DNA from: Clostridia bacterium
GTDB taxonomy: Bacteria > Bacillota > Clostridia > Oscillospirales > Acutalibacteraceae
Assembly: GCA_024404115.1 (NCBI GenBank)
Contig: JAKSQM010000001.1
Location: forward strand, 1 to 64,000
Direction of reading: 5' to 3'
DNA length: 64,000 nt
The notes below the pieces were generated by a model. The model saw only the letters and a program-made list of their open reading frames with translations, was not told the DNA's origin and did not search any database. Made by a program: the position numbers and the translations under genes. How positions within the stretch are numbered: the stretch's first letter is position 1; every line of letters begins with the position of its first letter. Shown piece after piece: positions 16,682-24,287 of the stretch.

Positions 16682-17271
16682 TATTTAATCTCCTTTGCAA
16701 ACCAAACATTTTCATCTAATGGAATCCACTTTATTAATTTATCCTTGGTTAACTTATTCTTTGTTATTATTATCGTACCGTCAGAAGAGTCAAGTCCTTG
16801 TAATTTTACACGATATATTTTATAACCCAATAGAGCTAATGTTGGATTTCCATAATACAAATTCATTTTCACAAATATTGCCCCTATGACAATAAGCAGT
16901 ATTATCAGCACTGTCACTCCATTAATTTTTTTAAGGTCTATGCAAGCAAGAGGAATAATACATGTTGACAAGAATGTTAAATATTCATAGTTTTCATTCT
17001 TTATTTCTATTATTTTGTATGGCGGGTTACTGACACCATTAAACTCATATTTTGTAACTATTGTCAATACAAAACTAACAACTGACAATAGAAAAGAGGC
17101 AATTGTAAGCACATTAGCTTTTATGGATAGTATTATTATTTCAATTATAGTCTTACTTGATATAGTTTCAGGTTTCTTTGCTGCTAAAATTGAAACAAGT
17201 AGAAAAAGAAGCCATAATGACATAAAATAAAATCTTATTTTTAGCTTTGTTTTATTTTTAGTATTTCTCAT
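16681..17271 (-). CDS. kwaA: Kiwa membrane protein KwaA
   Basis: The 196-aa protein has four hydrophobic helices at about residues 13-31, 52-71, 97-111 and 119-136. A C-terminal soluble part with YGNPTLALLGYKIYRV follows, which I associate with KwaA. KwaA forms the membrane part of Kiwa and senses phage at the envelope. Its stop overlaps the kwaB start by one base (TAATG), the usual coupled order. GAGGAAAA lies before the ATG. The protein itself looks intact even though its partner gene is broken. Confidence 0.75.
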   Translation of the reverse strand: MRNTKNKTKLKIRFYFMSLWLLFLLVSILAAKKPETISSKTIIEIIILSIKANVLTIASFLLSVVSFVLTIVTKYEFNGVSNPPYKIIEIKNENYEYLTFLSTCIIPLACIDLKKINGVTVLIILLIVIGAIFVKMNLYYGNPTLALLGYKIYRVKLQGLDSSDGTIIITKNKLTKDKLIKWIPLDENVWFAKEIK

Positions 17272-17362
17272 ATAAATTTTCCTCGCTTAAATATTGCAAG
17301 TTCAGCATTCCCAAAAGATAATCAATACAATATTATTTCTTAAGTAGAAACAATAATTATTA

Positions 17363-17848
17363 CTAAAGTTTCTTGTAAATAATTTTACCATCTTCAATCA
17401 AAGCATTAGTAACTAACAAGTTATACGCACCAATTCTTGAATGCCAGTGTTTATGTTTGAAGAATGCTTCCCAGTCAAGTTCTAAAATAAACTCTGGTTG
17501 ATATTTTTCATTAAGTTTAATTATTACAACATACTCAAACAGAGGTTTAAGTGAACTGATATCTGCATCTTTCTCTATACCATAAAAGGCTCCTGTTGTA
17601 TTTGTAGTAATGCATTTAATAGAGTAGCGTTCTCCATTAACACTAATAGCATCAATATTTTTTGTTGATGGTGGAGCAAACTGCAGTTTTGGCAACCCTT
17701 TTGTTTTAGTATAATAATCAATAACAATGTATTCGCCCAAATCACCAGTAACATTTTTGGAACGTATTAGTTTATCCTCGCACATTTTTGATAGTAATTC
17801 TCCATAAATTTGAATTAATTCCATCCCTGAATATTTCGAAAAATCCAT
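17363..17848 (-). CDS. Restriction endonuclease-like protein (PD-(D/E)xK)
   Basis: The 161-aa protein has GDLGEYIVIDYY (Glu at about 39), then STKNIDAISVNGERYSIKCIT with Asp66 and Lys78, a plausible PD-(D/E)xK nuclease core. An aromatic, Trp-rich C-terminus follows. It lies 91 bases after a C5-methyltransferase gene on the same strand, so it may be that enzyme's cognate endonuclease. The family resembles small DUF-type nucleases found beside methylases, but I cannot name it firmly. AAGGAC precedes the ATG. Confidence 0.55.
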   Translation of the reverse strand: MDFSKYSGMELIQIYGELLSKMCEDKLIRSKNVTGDLGEYIVIDYYTKTKGLPKLQFAPPSTKNIDAISVNGERYSIKCITTNTTGAFYGIEKDADISSLKPLFEYVVIIKLNEKYQPEFILELDWEAFFKHKHWHSRIGAYNLLVTNALIEDGKIIYKKL

Positions 17849-17939
17849 TTTCTAAAGTCCTTCCATCATGATTATAGTCCTTTTTCAAGTGTAACACTTC
17901 TAAAAAAATATGATTATTATGGCTTATACAATCTCATAG

Positions 17940-18881
17940 TTAACTGATCTTTACTTCGATTGCAATTCTCTTAATCACCGGTACAACCACACTATTCCCA
18001 CATTGTTTATACTTGCTTTTTTCCGGAATGTCCCCAAACTTAAATTCTTTTGGAAACCCCATCAGAGCAAGACATTCTTCAGGAGTAACTTTACGAATAC
18101 CGAACTTGTCTTTAATTATGGGAATACGATTATACCATGTACCCATATTTGCTTTTAATGTAAATGAGATACCATCTCTGCTTTTTTGAATTCCGTAATC
18201 CGAAAAACGATATATTTGATTACAGTCATCAATAAAAGCAGATAATTTTTGATATTCCCGGGAATTTATATCATAGTACAAATTCTCATTTGCCTTAACT
18301 GACATATCAATTACATCCGTTATATGCTTTTTTAATTCAACCTTTTCGGGAAAGCAATAATTATCAGCAACAGTTATATTATTAAAAGCCAGAATATAAG
18401 TTCTCGTTCTGTGTTGAGGTATACCGTAATCACAAGCATCTGCTACAATATAGCGAATAATATAACCTCTCCCTGCAAGTTCATTATGAATGATATTAAA
18501 TGTTTTTCCGTTATCATGCTCGGTAAGATTAGCAACATTTTCTAAAAATATAACGGAAGGATTTGTCCGATCGGCAATTCTCATTATTTCAAAGAAGAGA
18601 TTGCCTCTGTCATCGGCAAATCCTTTTTGTTTTCCACATACCGAAAAAGATTGACACGGAAACCCCGCTGTGAGTACATCTATAGCAGGTAAACATTCGG
18701 CATTAAAATTTCTTACATCATCTTCAATCAGCAATGTGTTCGGAAAATTAGCTCGGTATGTTTTACATGCATCTGAGTCTATTTCATTCGCCCAAGCAAT
18801 TTCAAACCCGGCTTGTTCAAACGCAAGGTCAATACCGCCTATACCTGCAAATAAACTACCAACTTTCATTTTCTTTATCAT
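17940..18881 (-). CDS. DNA (cytosine-5-)-methyltransferase
   Basis: The 313-aa protein contains the ordered C5-methylase motifs. These are GSLFAGIGGIDLAFEQAGF (I), AGFPCQSF with catalytic Cys76 (IV), FLENVANL (VI), QHRTRTYIL (VIII), TPEECLALMGFP (IX) and QCGNSVVVPVI (X). The variable target-recognition region between VIII and IX is short, and the sequence specificity is not readable. Its ATG overlaps the stop of the HpaII-like endonuclease gene (ATGA), so they form one operon. It could be the cognate methylase for either the upstream endonuclease or the nuclease-like gene downstream. Confidence 0.93.
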   Translation of the reverse strand: MIKKMKVGSLFAGIGGIDLAFEQAGFEIAWANEIDSDACKTYRANFPNTLLIEDDVRNFNAECLPAIDVLTAGFPCQSFSVCGKQKGFADDRGNLFFEIMRIADRTNPSVIFLENVANLTEHDNGKTFNIIHNELAGRGYIIRYIVADACDYGIPQHRTRTYILAFNNITVADNYCFPEKVELKKHITDVIDMSVKANENLYYDINSREYQKLSAFIDDCNQIYRFSDYGIQKSRDGISFTLKANMGTWYNRIPIIKDKFGIRKVTPEECLALMGFPKEFKFGDIPEKSKYKQCGNSVVVPVIKRIAIEVKIS

Positions 18882-19999
18882 TTCAAAAACCTGATTTGAA
18901 GATTAAGTGCAATATAGTATTTGTCTTCGGATTTTGTTACCACAGCATATTCATGTCTTCCGGCACCGCCTCTGTCAAAGCGTGTATTCCCGAGCAGATA
19001 ATCTTCAAAATCGTTTCTGTTATAAAGATGATAACATAATACTTCGCCGTCTTCTCTGACAATTATATAACCGCCATTCGCATCCGCACGGCCGGTCCAT
19101 ACTTTTCCCGGAAGCATACCGAGAGCTGATTCTGTCAAAAGTTTCTTAAATTTGTATTGATAATATTTATGACCTTGACTCAGATCATAATTTAATGGAT
19201 TCTTATCAGCAACGGCAGCTATTGCTTCTTTTAAATTGTTTGTGCCGTTTTGATAGTATTCCAACATCGTATAACCCACAATAGCAGGTAAATCGGAGTC
19301 AATAAGCACAAGATTATTCTGAAATGTCGGACCGTTCATTTTACTAAACTTCAGAGATAGTCCATTGTCTGTAATATATTTCATTCTGGCTGCAACTGAA
19401 ATATCGTGCTTGACAGTACCGTTTTTGTTTGTTTCAACAAACAAATTGTTTATTTCGTTCATCTTATCATCGGTAATATTGCCGCATATTTCAAAGATAA
19501 AATTTGTGTTTACTCCTGCGTTAAGCAAAGTTGCCGGTTTGCCCAGACGAGATTTTATACTGAAACCGAGAGTAGGATTCAGTCCTGTATTGAAATCATG
19601 TACTTTTATGGTGATATCTGATTTATCTGCAGAAGGTGCTTTTAATTTTGAGCATAAGATTTCTTGCATAAACTCAGATGTTTCAATAACCTCAAACGCA
19701 GCGGTACCTTTTGTGTTAACGATTTTACCATACAGTAAATCGGCTTGTGTTTTAAACAACTCTGAACTCACGCTTACTTTTATTTCGCCTGCATCATTTT
19801 CAACATTAACAACATGTTCGTCTCCGTCAAAAACAAAATGCAAGGTGCCTATTTGTTCGTTGCGTATTACTTTTAAGATATCGTAAAATATATCGTCTTT
19901 TTTATTAAGCTCACCGTCTGCAGCGTATAGTTTTCCGTCACCAAGCAATTTAAAAAGAGTATAGATTTCGCTCCATTCACCTTTGTTACCTTTAAGCAT
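18878..19999 (-). CDS. HpaII-family type II restriction endonuclease
   Basis: The 373-aa protein begins MLKGNKGEWSEIYTLFKLL and contains NPTLGFSIKSRLGKPATLLNAG, which I recognise from the HpaII endonuclease family (recognition CCGG in the type enzyme). It also has TNFIFEICG. The length matches the family at about 360 aa. AAGGAGG lies 9 bases upstream of the ATG. The gene overlaps the upstream Vsr-methylase gene by 8 bases and the downstream methylase by 4, so a nuclease is sandwiched between two methylases. The specificity CCGG is a family-based inference. Confidence 0.82.
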   Translation of the reverse strand: MLKGNKGEWSEIYTLFKLLGDGKLYAADGELNKKDDIFYDILKVIRNEQIGTLHFVFDGDEHVVNVENDAGEIKVSVSSELFKTQADLLYGKIVNTKGTAAFEVIETSEFMQEILCSKLKAPSADKSDITIKVHDFNTGLNPTLGFSIKSRLGKPATLLNAGVNTNFIFEICGNITDDKMNEINNLFVETNKNGTVKHDISVAARMKYITDNGLSLKFSKMNGPTFQNNLVLIDSDLPAIVGYTMLEYYQNGTNNLKEAIAAVADKNPLNYDLSQGHKYYQYKFKKLLTESALGMLPGKVWTGRADANGGYIIVREDGEVLCYHLYNRNDFEDYLLGNTRFDRGGAGRHEYAVVTKSEDKYYIALNLQIRFLK

Positions 20000-21404
20000 T
20001 ATCTAACACCTCCTTGATTTTGTTTGCAATTGCTTCAATAACATTTACTGTTACACTGTTTCCGAATTGCTTATACAGATGCGTATCGGCAAGTGTAAGT
20101 TTGAAAGAATCCGGGAAACCTTGTAATCTTGCCCATTCTCTCGGTGTCATCTTTCGAATATCTTCTTTATTTATTTCGCCTTTGATATGTGTTTCCGGTA
20201 TCATACTGTGAGGCCTTGAATCAATTATGAGATTTCTTTCTCTGCCCATACCTCCGCATACAATGGTACCGGCTATACCGTCAAGCGGACGTATTTCATA
20301 ACCGAATCCGTTACCTTTAGCTTCATGTCTGGCTTTATGGCTGCGAAGAGTATCCATATAAACATCACTGAGATAATATCTCGGTGAAATAGGAGCGTCT
20401 TCAAGAATGTCACTGATTGTTTTAGTATCATCTGTAGGTTTCGGAAACTCAAACGAAGATGCATCAATATCATTTCTGAAACAAACAATATATATACGCT
20501 CACGGTTTTGAGGAACACCGAAATCCTTACTGTTCAGTATTTTATAATAAACGGTATATCCTATTTGCTCAAAAGATTTTGTAATAACCTTAAATGTTCT
20601 GCCTTTATCATGAATGGTTAAGCCTTTAACATTTTCACAAAAAATCACTTTCGGCTTGTGATGTTCACAGATTCTTACAACATCTTGGAATAAAGTTCCT
20701 CGACAAAGACCTTTGTAGTCATCATCAAATCCCATTCTTTTTCCGGCAAGTGAAAATGCCTGGCAAGGAAAACCGGCAAGACAAATATCAAACTCGGGGA
20801 TTTCATTTTCTTCGATTTTTGTTATATCGCCTGCAATTTCAAAATTATCTTTAAAATTTGCCGTATATGTAACCTGTGCAAATTTATCCCATTCACTGAC
20901 AAAAACAGTATCTATGTTTTTACCAAACGCATTATCAAATCCCATTCTTATTCCGCCTATGCCGGCAAACAAATCTATTGATTTAAGTGGTTTCATTCCT
21001 TTTACCGCCTTTTCTATCTTGTCGGCACATTTAGCCGTGTTTTTCTTTATATCATTGCCCCAAAATCTCAGGACCGTCCATCCTTCGGACTTGAGTTTCT
21101 TGTTTACTTCAAGATTGCGCTGAATGTTTCTTTCTATTTTGGGAATCCAAAAATCTTGATTTGACTTAAAATCATTTTTTCTGTTTTCCCAATCATATCC
21201 GTGCCAGAATTCACTGTCACAGAAAACTGCAACTTTTTTACCTTTAAAAACCAAATCCGGATGGCCGAATACTGTTTTATCATTTTTTCGGTAACGAAGG
21301 CCACGATTCCATAATTCTTTTCTGAGTTTTAACTCAATTTTGGTATCTTTATTTTTTACAGCCTGCATATTACGTCTGCGTTGTTCGGATGTATGTCTAT
21401 CCAT
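19992..21404 (-). CDS. Vsr endonuclease fused to DNA (cytosine-5-)-methyltransferase
   Basis: In this single 470-aa frame, residues 1 to about 136 are a complete very-short-patch-repair endonuclease. It shows RRRNMQAVKNKDTKIE, FGHPDLVF with Asp50, FCDSEFWHGYDW and WTVLRFWGNDI. From Met137 a full C5-methylase follows: SIDLFAGIGGIRMGF (I), AGFPCQAF with Cys214 (IV), FCENVKGL (VI), QNRERIYIV (VIII), TPREWARLQGFPDSF (IX) and QFGNSVTVNV (X). Vsr nicks T:G mismatches created by deamination of methylated cytosine, so the fusion couples methylation to its own repair. Normally these are separate genes. An internal start at Met137 is possible. GGAG precedes the main ATG. Confidence 0.9.
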   Translation of the reverse strand: MDRHTSEQRRRNMQAVKNKDTKIELKLRKELWNRGLRYRKNDKTVFGHPDLVFKGKKVAVFCDSEFWHGYDWENRKNDFKSNQDFWIPKIERNIQRNLEVNKKLKSEGWTVLRFWGNDIKKNTAKCADKIEKAVKGMKPLKSIDLFAGIGGIRMGFDNAFGKNIDTVFVSEWDKFAQVTYTANFKDNFEIAGDITKIEENEIPEFDICLAGFPCQAFSLAGKRMGFDDDYKGLCRGTLFQDVVRICEHHKPKVIFCENVKGLTIHDKGRTFKVITKSFEQIGYTVYYKILNSKDFGVPQNRERIYIVCFRNDIDASSFEFPKPTDDTKTISDILEDAPISPRYYLSDVYMDTLRSHKARHEAKGNGFGYEIRPLDGIAGTIVCGGMGRERNLIIDSRPHSMIPETHIKGEINKEDIRKMTPREWARLQGFPDSFKLTLADTHLYKQFGNSVTVNVIEAIANKIKEVLDNA

Positions 21405-21416
21405 AAATATCTCCGA

Positions 21417-21617
21417 TTATCTCTCGATTTCAACAATATCGCCTATATCACAATCCAGAGCTTCGCAAATGCGTGTAATTATTTCGAGTGATACATATTC
21501 ATTTTTGTTCAGCTTAGTCAAAGTGGATTGTGATAACCCGGCAATCTGTCTCAACTGTGCTTTTGTTATATTTTTTTCAATGAGTAAAATCCAAAGTTTT
21601 TTAAATGTAACAGGCAT
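21417..21617 (-). CDS. XRE-family controller of the restriction-modification operon
   Basis: This 66-aa protein is almost entirely a Cro/C1 helix-turn-helix: ITKAQLRQIAGLSQSTLTKLNKNE, then LEIITRICEALDCDIGDIVEI. Its size and position, 12 bases upstream of the Vsr-methylase gene on the same strand, match restriction-modification controller (C) proteins or the YozG-type group. Such regulators delay endonuclease expression until the DNA is methylated. GAGGTG precedes the ATG. I could not define a clear operator in the AT-rich upstream region (21618-21730). Confidence 0.82.
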   Translation of the reverse strand: MPVTFKKLWILLIEKNITKAQLRQIAGLSQSTLTKLNKNEYVSLEIITRICEALDCDIGDIVEIER

Positions 21618-21728
21618 TTTAACACCTCTATTATTTCATATTCTCTTTTATTATAACGCAAAAGTTGTCAATTTGCAATAAATAGTGTTGAGAATGCAAG
21701 ACTTTTTTACGAATTTGGTTAATTATAC

Positions 21729-21767
21729 AAAAAAAATAAAGTCCCTATGTAAGATTACATAGAGACT
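21729..21767 (-). terminator. Terminator after the 106-aa gene
   Basis: AGTCCCTATGTAA and TTACATAGAGACT pair (21740-21767) with one mismatch. On the minus strand they are followed by a T-rich run. The hairpin lies 20 bases beyond the stop of the minus-strand gene at 21787 and separates it from the restriction-modification operon. Confidence 0.75.
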
Positions 21768-21786
21768 AACTGTTAAAACTGATTTG

Positions 21787-22107
21787 TTATATACTTTCCG
21801 GATAAACAACCATATCCGTAGTTTCAATAAGCTCTGTACTGTTTTCAAGAAAGGTTGATCTCATTTCCATACGCTTTGTGAGATAAGCCACTTCCTCTAC
21901 AGTTGCATCAACAGGTTCTTCAGCACCGTAAGATCTGGTTTCAATATGAAGTACAGCCGCTCCGTTATTTTTATTAGCTGAAACAAACTCGTCAAAAGCA
22001 GTCCAGCCAATTAAATCCTGTTCAGTTTTTACCGAACCGGAAACAAGAAATTCTGTTGTTTCTTCGTTTCGATTTGTAGCAATTACTCTTGAAAATATAA
22101 GTGCCAT
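21787..22107 (-). CDS. Hypothetical element protein (106 aa)
   Basis: The protein starts MALIFSRVIATNRNEETTEF after AAAAAGGAGAA with good spacing, and has its own terminator. It is acidic, with no membrane segment and no motif I recognise. It lies between defence genes and small transposon-type genes, and its strong expression signals suggest a real gene. No function can be proposed from sequence. Confidence 0.65.
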   Translation of the reverse strand: MALIFSRVIATNRNEETTEFLVSGSVKTEQDLIGWTAFDEFVSANKNNGAAVLHIETRSYGAEEPVDATVEEVAYLTKRMEMRSTFLENSTELIETTDMVVYPESI

Positions 22108-22250
22108 AATGGTTCTCCTTTTTGATTTTTTTAAATGTATTAAACAGTAAATATGTTATTCTTTTTTGGAGTTTCATTATACTACATTCAACATACTTTA
22201 TCAATAAATTGAATGAAATAAAACCTTCTATCCTTTTTTAATATTCTGCT

Positions 22251-22532
22251 TTATACATCAAATTCTTCTAAATCAACAACCGCTTCCGCCATAAACCGTA
22301 ATCCGAGTTTGAACCCACGAATGAATGCTTCCTTTTCGCTTGTTTCATATAGTTTAGCCTGTGATTCACAGTAATCATTGAATAACAACTTTTGTTTTTC
22401 GGTGAGTTGTTCGGTCAGCTGTTCTTCGAGCTTGTTTGTTCTTTTCAGAAGTTTTGAGAATGTACTGTTGTTTCCTATGTAGCATTCGTGTGGGTCAATG
22501 TTTCCATAATAAAAATGTTCAAGAAAAGTCAT
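22251..22532 (-). CDS. DUF6809-like small element protein
   Basis: The 93-aa protein starts MTFLEHFYYGNIDPHE at the ATG 8 bases after GGAGG. An upstream GTG in frame has no ribosome site. A charged, heptad-like centre (KLLKRTNKLEEQLTEQLTEKQ) suggests a coiled coil. The end FIRGFKLGLRFMAEAV matches a small family (DUF6809, by recollection) common on Firmicutes integrative elements. It is co-directional and closely spaced with a 48-aa gene and tnpV. Function unknown. Confidence 0.7.
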   Translation of the reverse strand: MTFLEHFYYGNIDPHECYIGNNSTFSKLLKRTNKLEEQLTEQLTEKQKLLFNDYCESQAKLYETSEKEAFIRGFKLGLRFMAEAVVDLEEFDV

Positions 22533-22546
22533 ATATATGCCTCCGC

Positions 22547-22693
22547 TCACTTTGATAGCAATTTAATCAGCTTTTCAATATCAACTGTATCGATATCCTG
22601 TTCAATAGCATAGTTTCTGAACTCAATCATTGCTTTAAAACAGAGATGTTTTTGTTCTGCGGTAAGTCGTATTACATATTTATCTCTTCTCAT
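22547..22693 (-). CDS. Small element protein (48 aa)
   Basis: The frame MRRDKYVIRLTAEQKHLCFK runs to a TGA at 22547-22549. Its ATG overlaps the tnpV stop (ATGA), a hallmark of coupled translation. It is helical and charged. Short proteins of this type recur beside tnpV and DUF6809 genes on mobile elements, but I know no function. It is too short for most gene finders. Confidence 0.6.
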   Translation of the reverse strand: MRRDKYVIRLTAEQKHLCFKAMIEFRNYAIEQDIDTVDIEKLIKLLSK

Positions 22694-23043
22694 ACATAAA
22701 TCAGCTCTTCATTCACAATCTCCATCGCTCTGTTTCTGATATTATTCATCTTCTGTACCCAGAGCATCTGATCTTCAGCTTTCAGTTGTTCCGTTATACC
22801 TTCTGTTTTCGCCATATCATTAACCAGCCGGAAGAACATATCATCGGCCTGTTCGTTGATGTCAGCAAGATGAGTATGCAGGGTGTTGTCCATTGTCATA
22901 ATAGTGAACAGAGCCTTGTTGTGGTTCATCAGGTACTGTTTGCGGCGTTTACCCCAAACGCCAATAGGCCTTGTATCTTCTTCAGGTGGTAAAACTAAAT
23001 CCGGCAGGTAATAATCTCCGACCCTTGTGTAAGTAATTTCCAT
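22690..23043 (-). CDS. tnpV: Transposon-encoded protein TnpV
   Basis: Starting at the ATG 9 bases after AGGAGG (23043), the 117-aa protein reads MEITYTRVGDYYLPDLVLP. It includes HLADINEQADDMFFRLVNDMAKTEGITEQLKAEDQMLW, the conserved TnpV core. A frame start 11 codons earlier lacks a ribosome site. TnpV occurs in Tn4451-like and many other clostridial elements, and its role is unknown. It supports the view that the DNA up to rlmD is mobile. Confidence 0.88.
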   Translation of the reverse strand: MEITYTRVGDYYLPDLVLPPEEDTRPIGVWGKRRKQYLMNHNKALFTIMTMDNTLHTHLADINEQADDMFFRLVNDMAKTEGITEQLKAEDQMLWVQKMNNIRNRAMEIVNEELIYV

Positions 23044-23115
23044 AATAAAAAGCCTCCTTGTATTTGGTAGTTTCATTCTACCGAATACAGGGAGGTTTGT
23101 CGAATGTGTGAAAAC

Positions 23116-24267
23116 TTAGTTCGATTTTTCACTTTGTTTAAATTTAGCACAATCTTCACATTTTATATTGCACTCTTCCATTTCAAAAATATCATTTTTT
23201 CGTTTTACACCTATATATGGAATATTCTTTTCTTTACATATATTGGTAATTTCTTTCCTTCTGCTCTGGGACATTCTGTTTCCTAAAAATACCTTAGTTA
23301 TTGGAAAAAATTTTATATTATAATCGGAAATATTTTTGCTCTGGATTGGCAACAGCAAACGCCATTCATTTTGAAAAGCCCAGTCAATACTTTTTCGAAG
23401 TGCACCGTTAAAATATATATTCCATAAAGTATCTTTCGTTACACTTGAATCTTTTAATTTGTAAAGTTCATTGACCACATTTGGTCGAGTTTTGCAATAT
23501 ATCATAGGGAACAAATTATAATAAATATCACGATAGTTTTCATCATTAGGCAAAACAGTATATTCTATGCAAAATCCTTTATGGCAATCCGCATATGATC
23601 CACCCCACATAAGTTGCGAATACGGAGTAGTAGAAAAGCATGAAATTCTAAAAGTTGTTCTTAATTCTTCAAGAAATTCACAGTATTCATTCCATATAAT
23701 CTTTGACACTACTTCTGCTAAATTACTGTTATTTTGTAATTCAATAATCAATGAACAAATGAATTTTTGATTTGTTAGCTTTTCAATTTCTGAAACAGGT
23801 TTCTTTTTGAAGAGATTATCGAAGCTCTTGTTTTTTATAAAGTGTGCATATAATTCTTGCACAAAAGCATTTCCTAACTCTTGTGTTGTATCATCATCTT
23901 TAGTTTTTATCCCACATTTTGTACAATATGTTTTTAATCTAAGGTACTCATATTCGAAGAATTCAATGTTTATATCTGAATCATAAATATCATCAAACTG
24001 TAAAGGATTCTGTAAAAATACAGTATTATCTTGTAATGCAGAAATAGAGTAATTAATTTTATTACCTTTATCATCTGTAATAGTTTTATCCGGAAAATAT
24101 TTATAAAGTTTTAATGGCACACTGTTTTTTGTTAACAAAGCAAATTGCTCAAACCCTAAATTCTCCACTCTTTTAAGGTCAAAAATACCACCATTAATTA
24201 CACAATATGAAGATAAAAATTCTGATGCAAATCCATTTGCCTCTGATAAGAAATCATTTATATTCAT
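23116..24267 (-). CDS. DUF2971 domain protein
   Basis: The 383-aa protein contains LKLYKYFPDK and, later, SALQDNTVFLQNPLQFDD, the DUF2971 entry motif. The second hallmark is FRISCFSTTPYSQLMWGGSYADCHKGFCIEYT. The C-terminus carries a small cysteine cluster (CNIKCEDCAKF). DUF2971 proteins are frequent in accessory regions and several anti-phage loci, but their biochemistry is not settled. GAGGAAAA lies before the ATG. It is the last gene before the rlmD tail and so close to the island end. Confidence 0.8.
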   Translation of the reverse strand: MNINDFLSEANGFASEFLSSYCVINGGIFDLKRVENLGFEQFALLTKNSVPLKLYKYFPDKTITDDKGNKINYSISALQDNTVFLQNPLQFDDIYDSDINIEFFEYEYLRLKTYCTKCGIKTKDDDTTQELGNAFVQELYAHFIKNKSFDNLFKKKPVSEIEKLTNQKFICSLIIELQNNSNLAEVVSKIIWNEYCEFLEELRTTFRISCFSTTPYSQLMWGGSYADCHKGFCIEYTVLPNDENYRDIYYNLFPMIYCKTRPNVVNELYKLKDSSVTKDTLWNIYFNGALRKSIDWAFQNEWRLLLPIQSKNISDYNIKFFPITKVFLGNRMSQSRRKEITNICKEKNIPYIGVKRKNDIFEMEECNIKCEDCAKFKQSEKSN

Positions 24268-24287
24268 TGCTTTTCCTCAAATATAAT

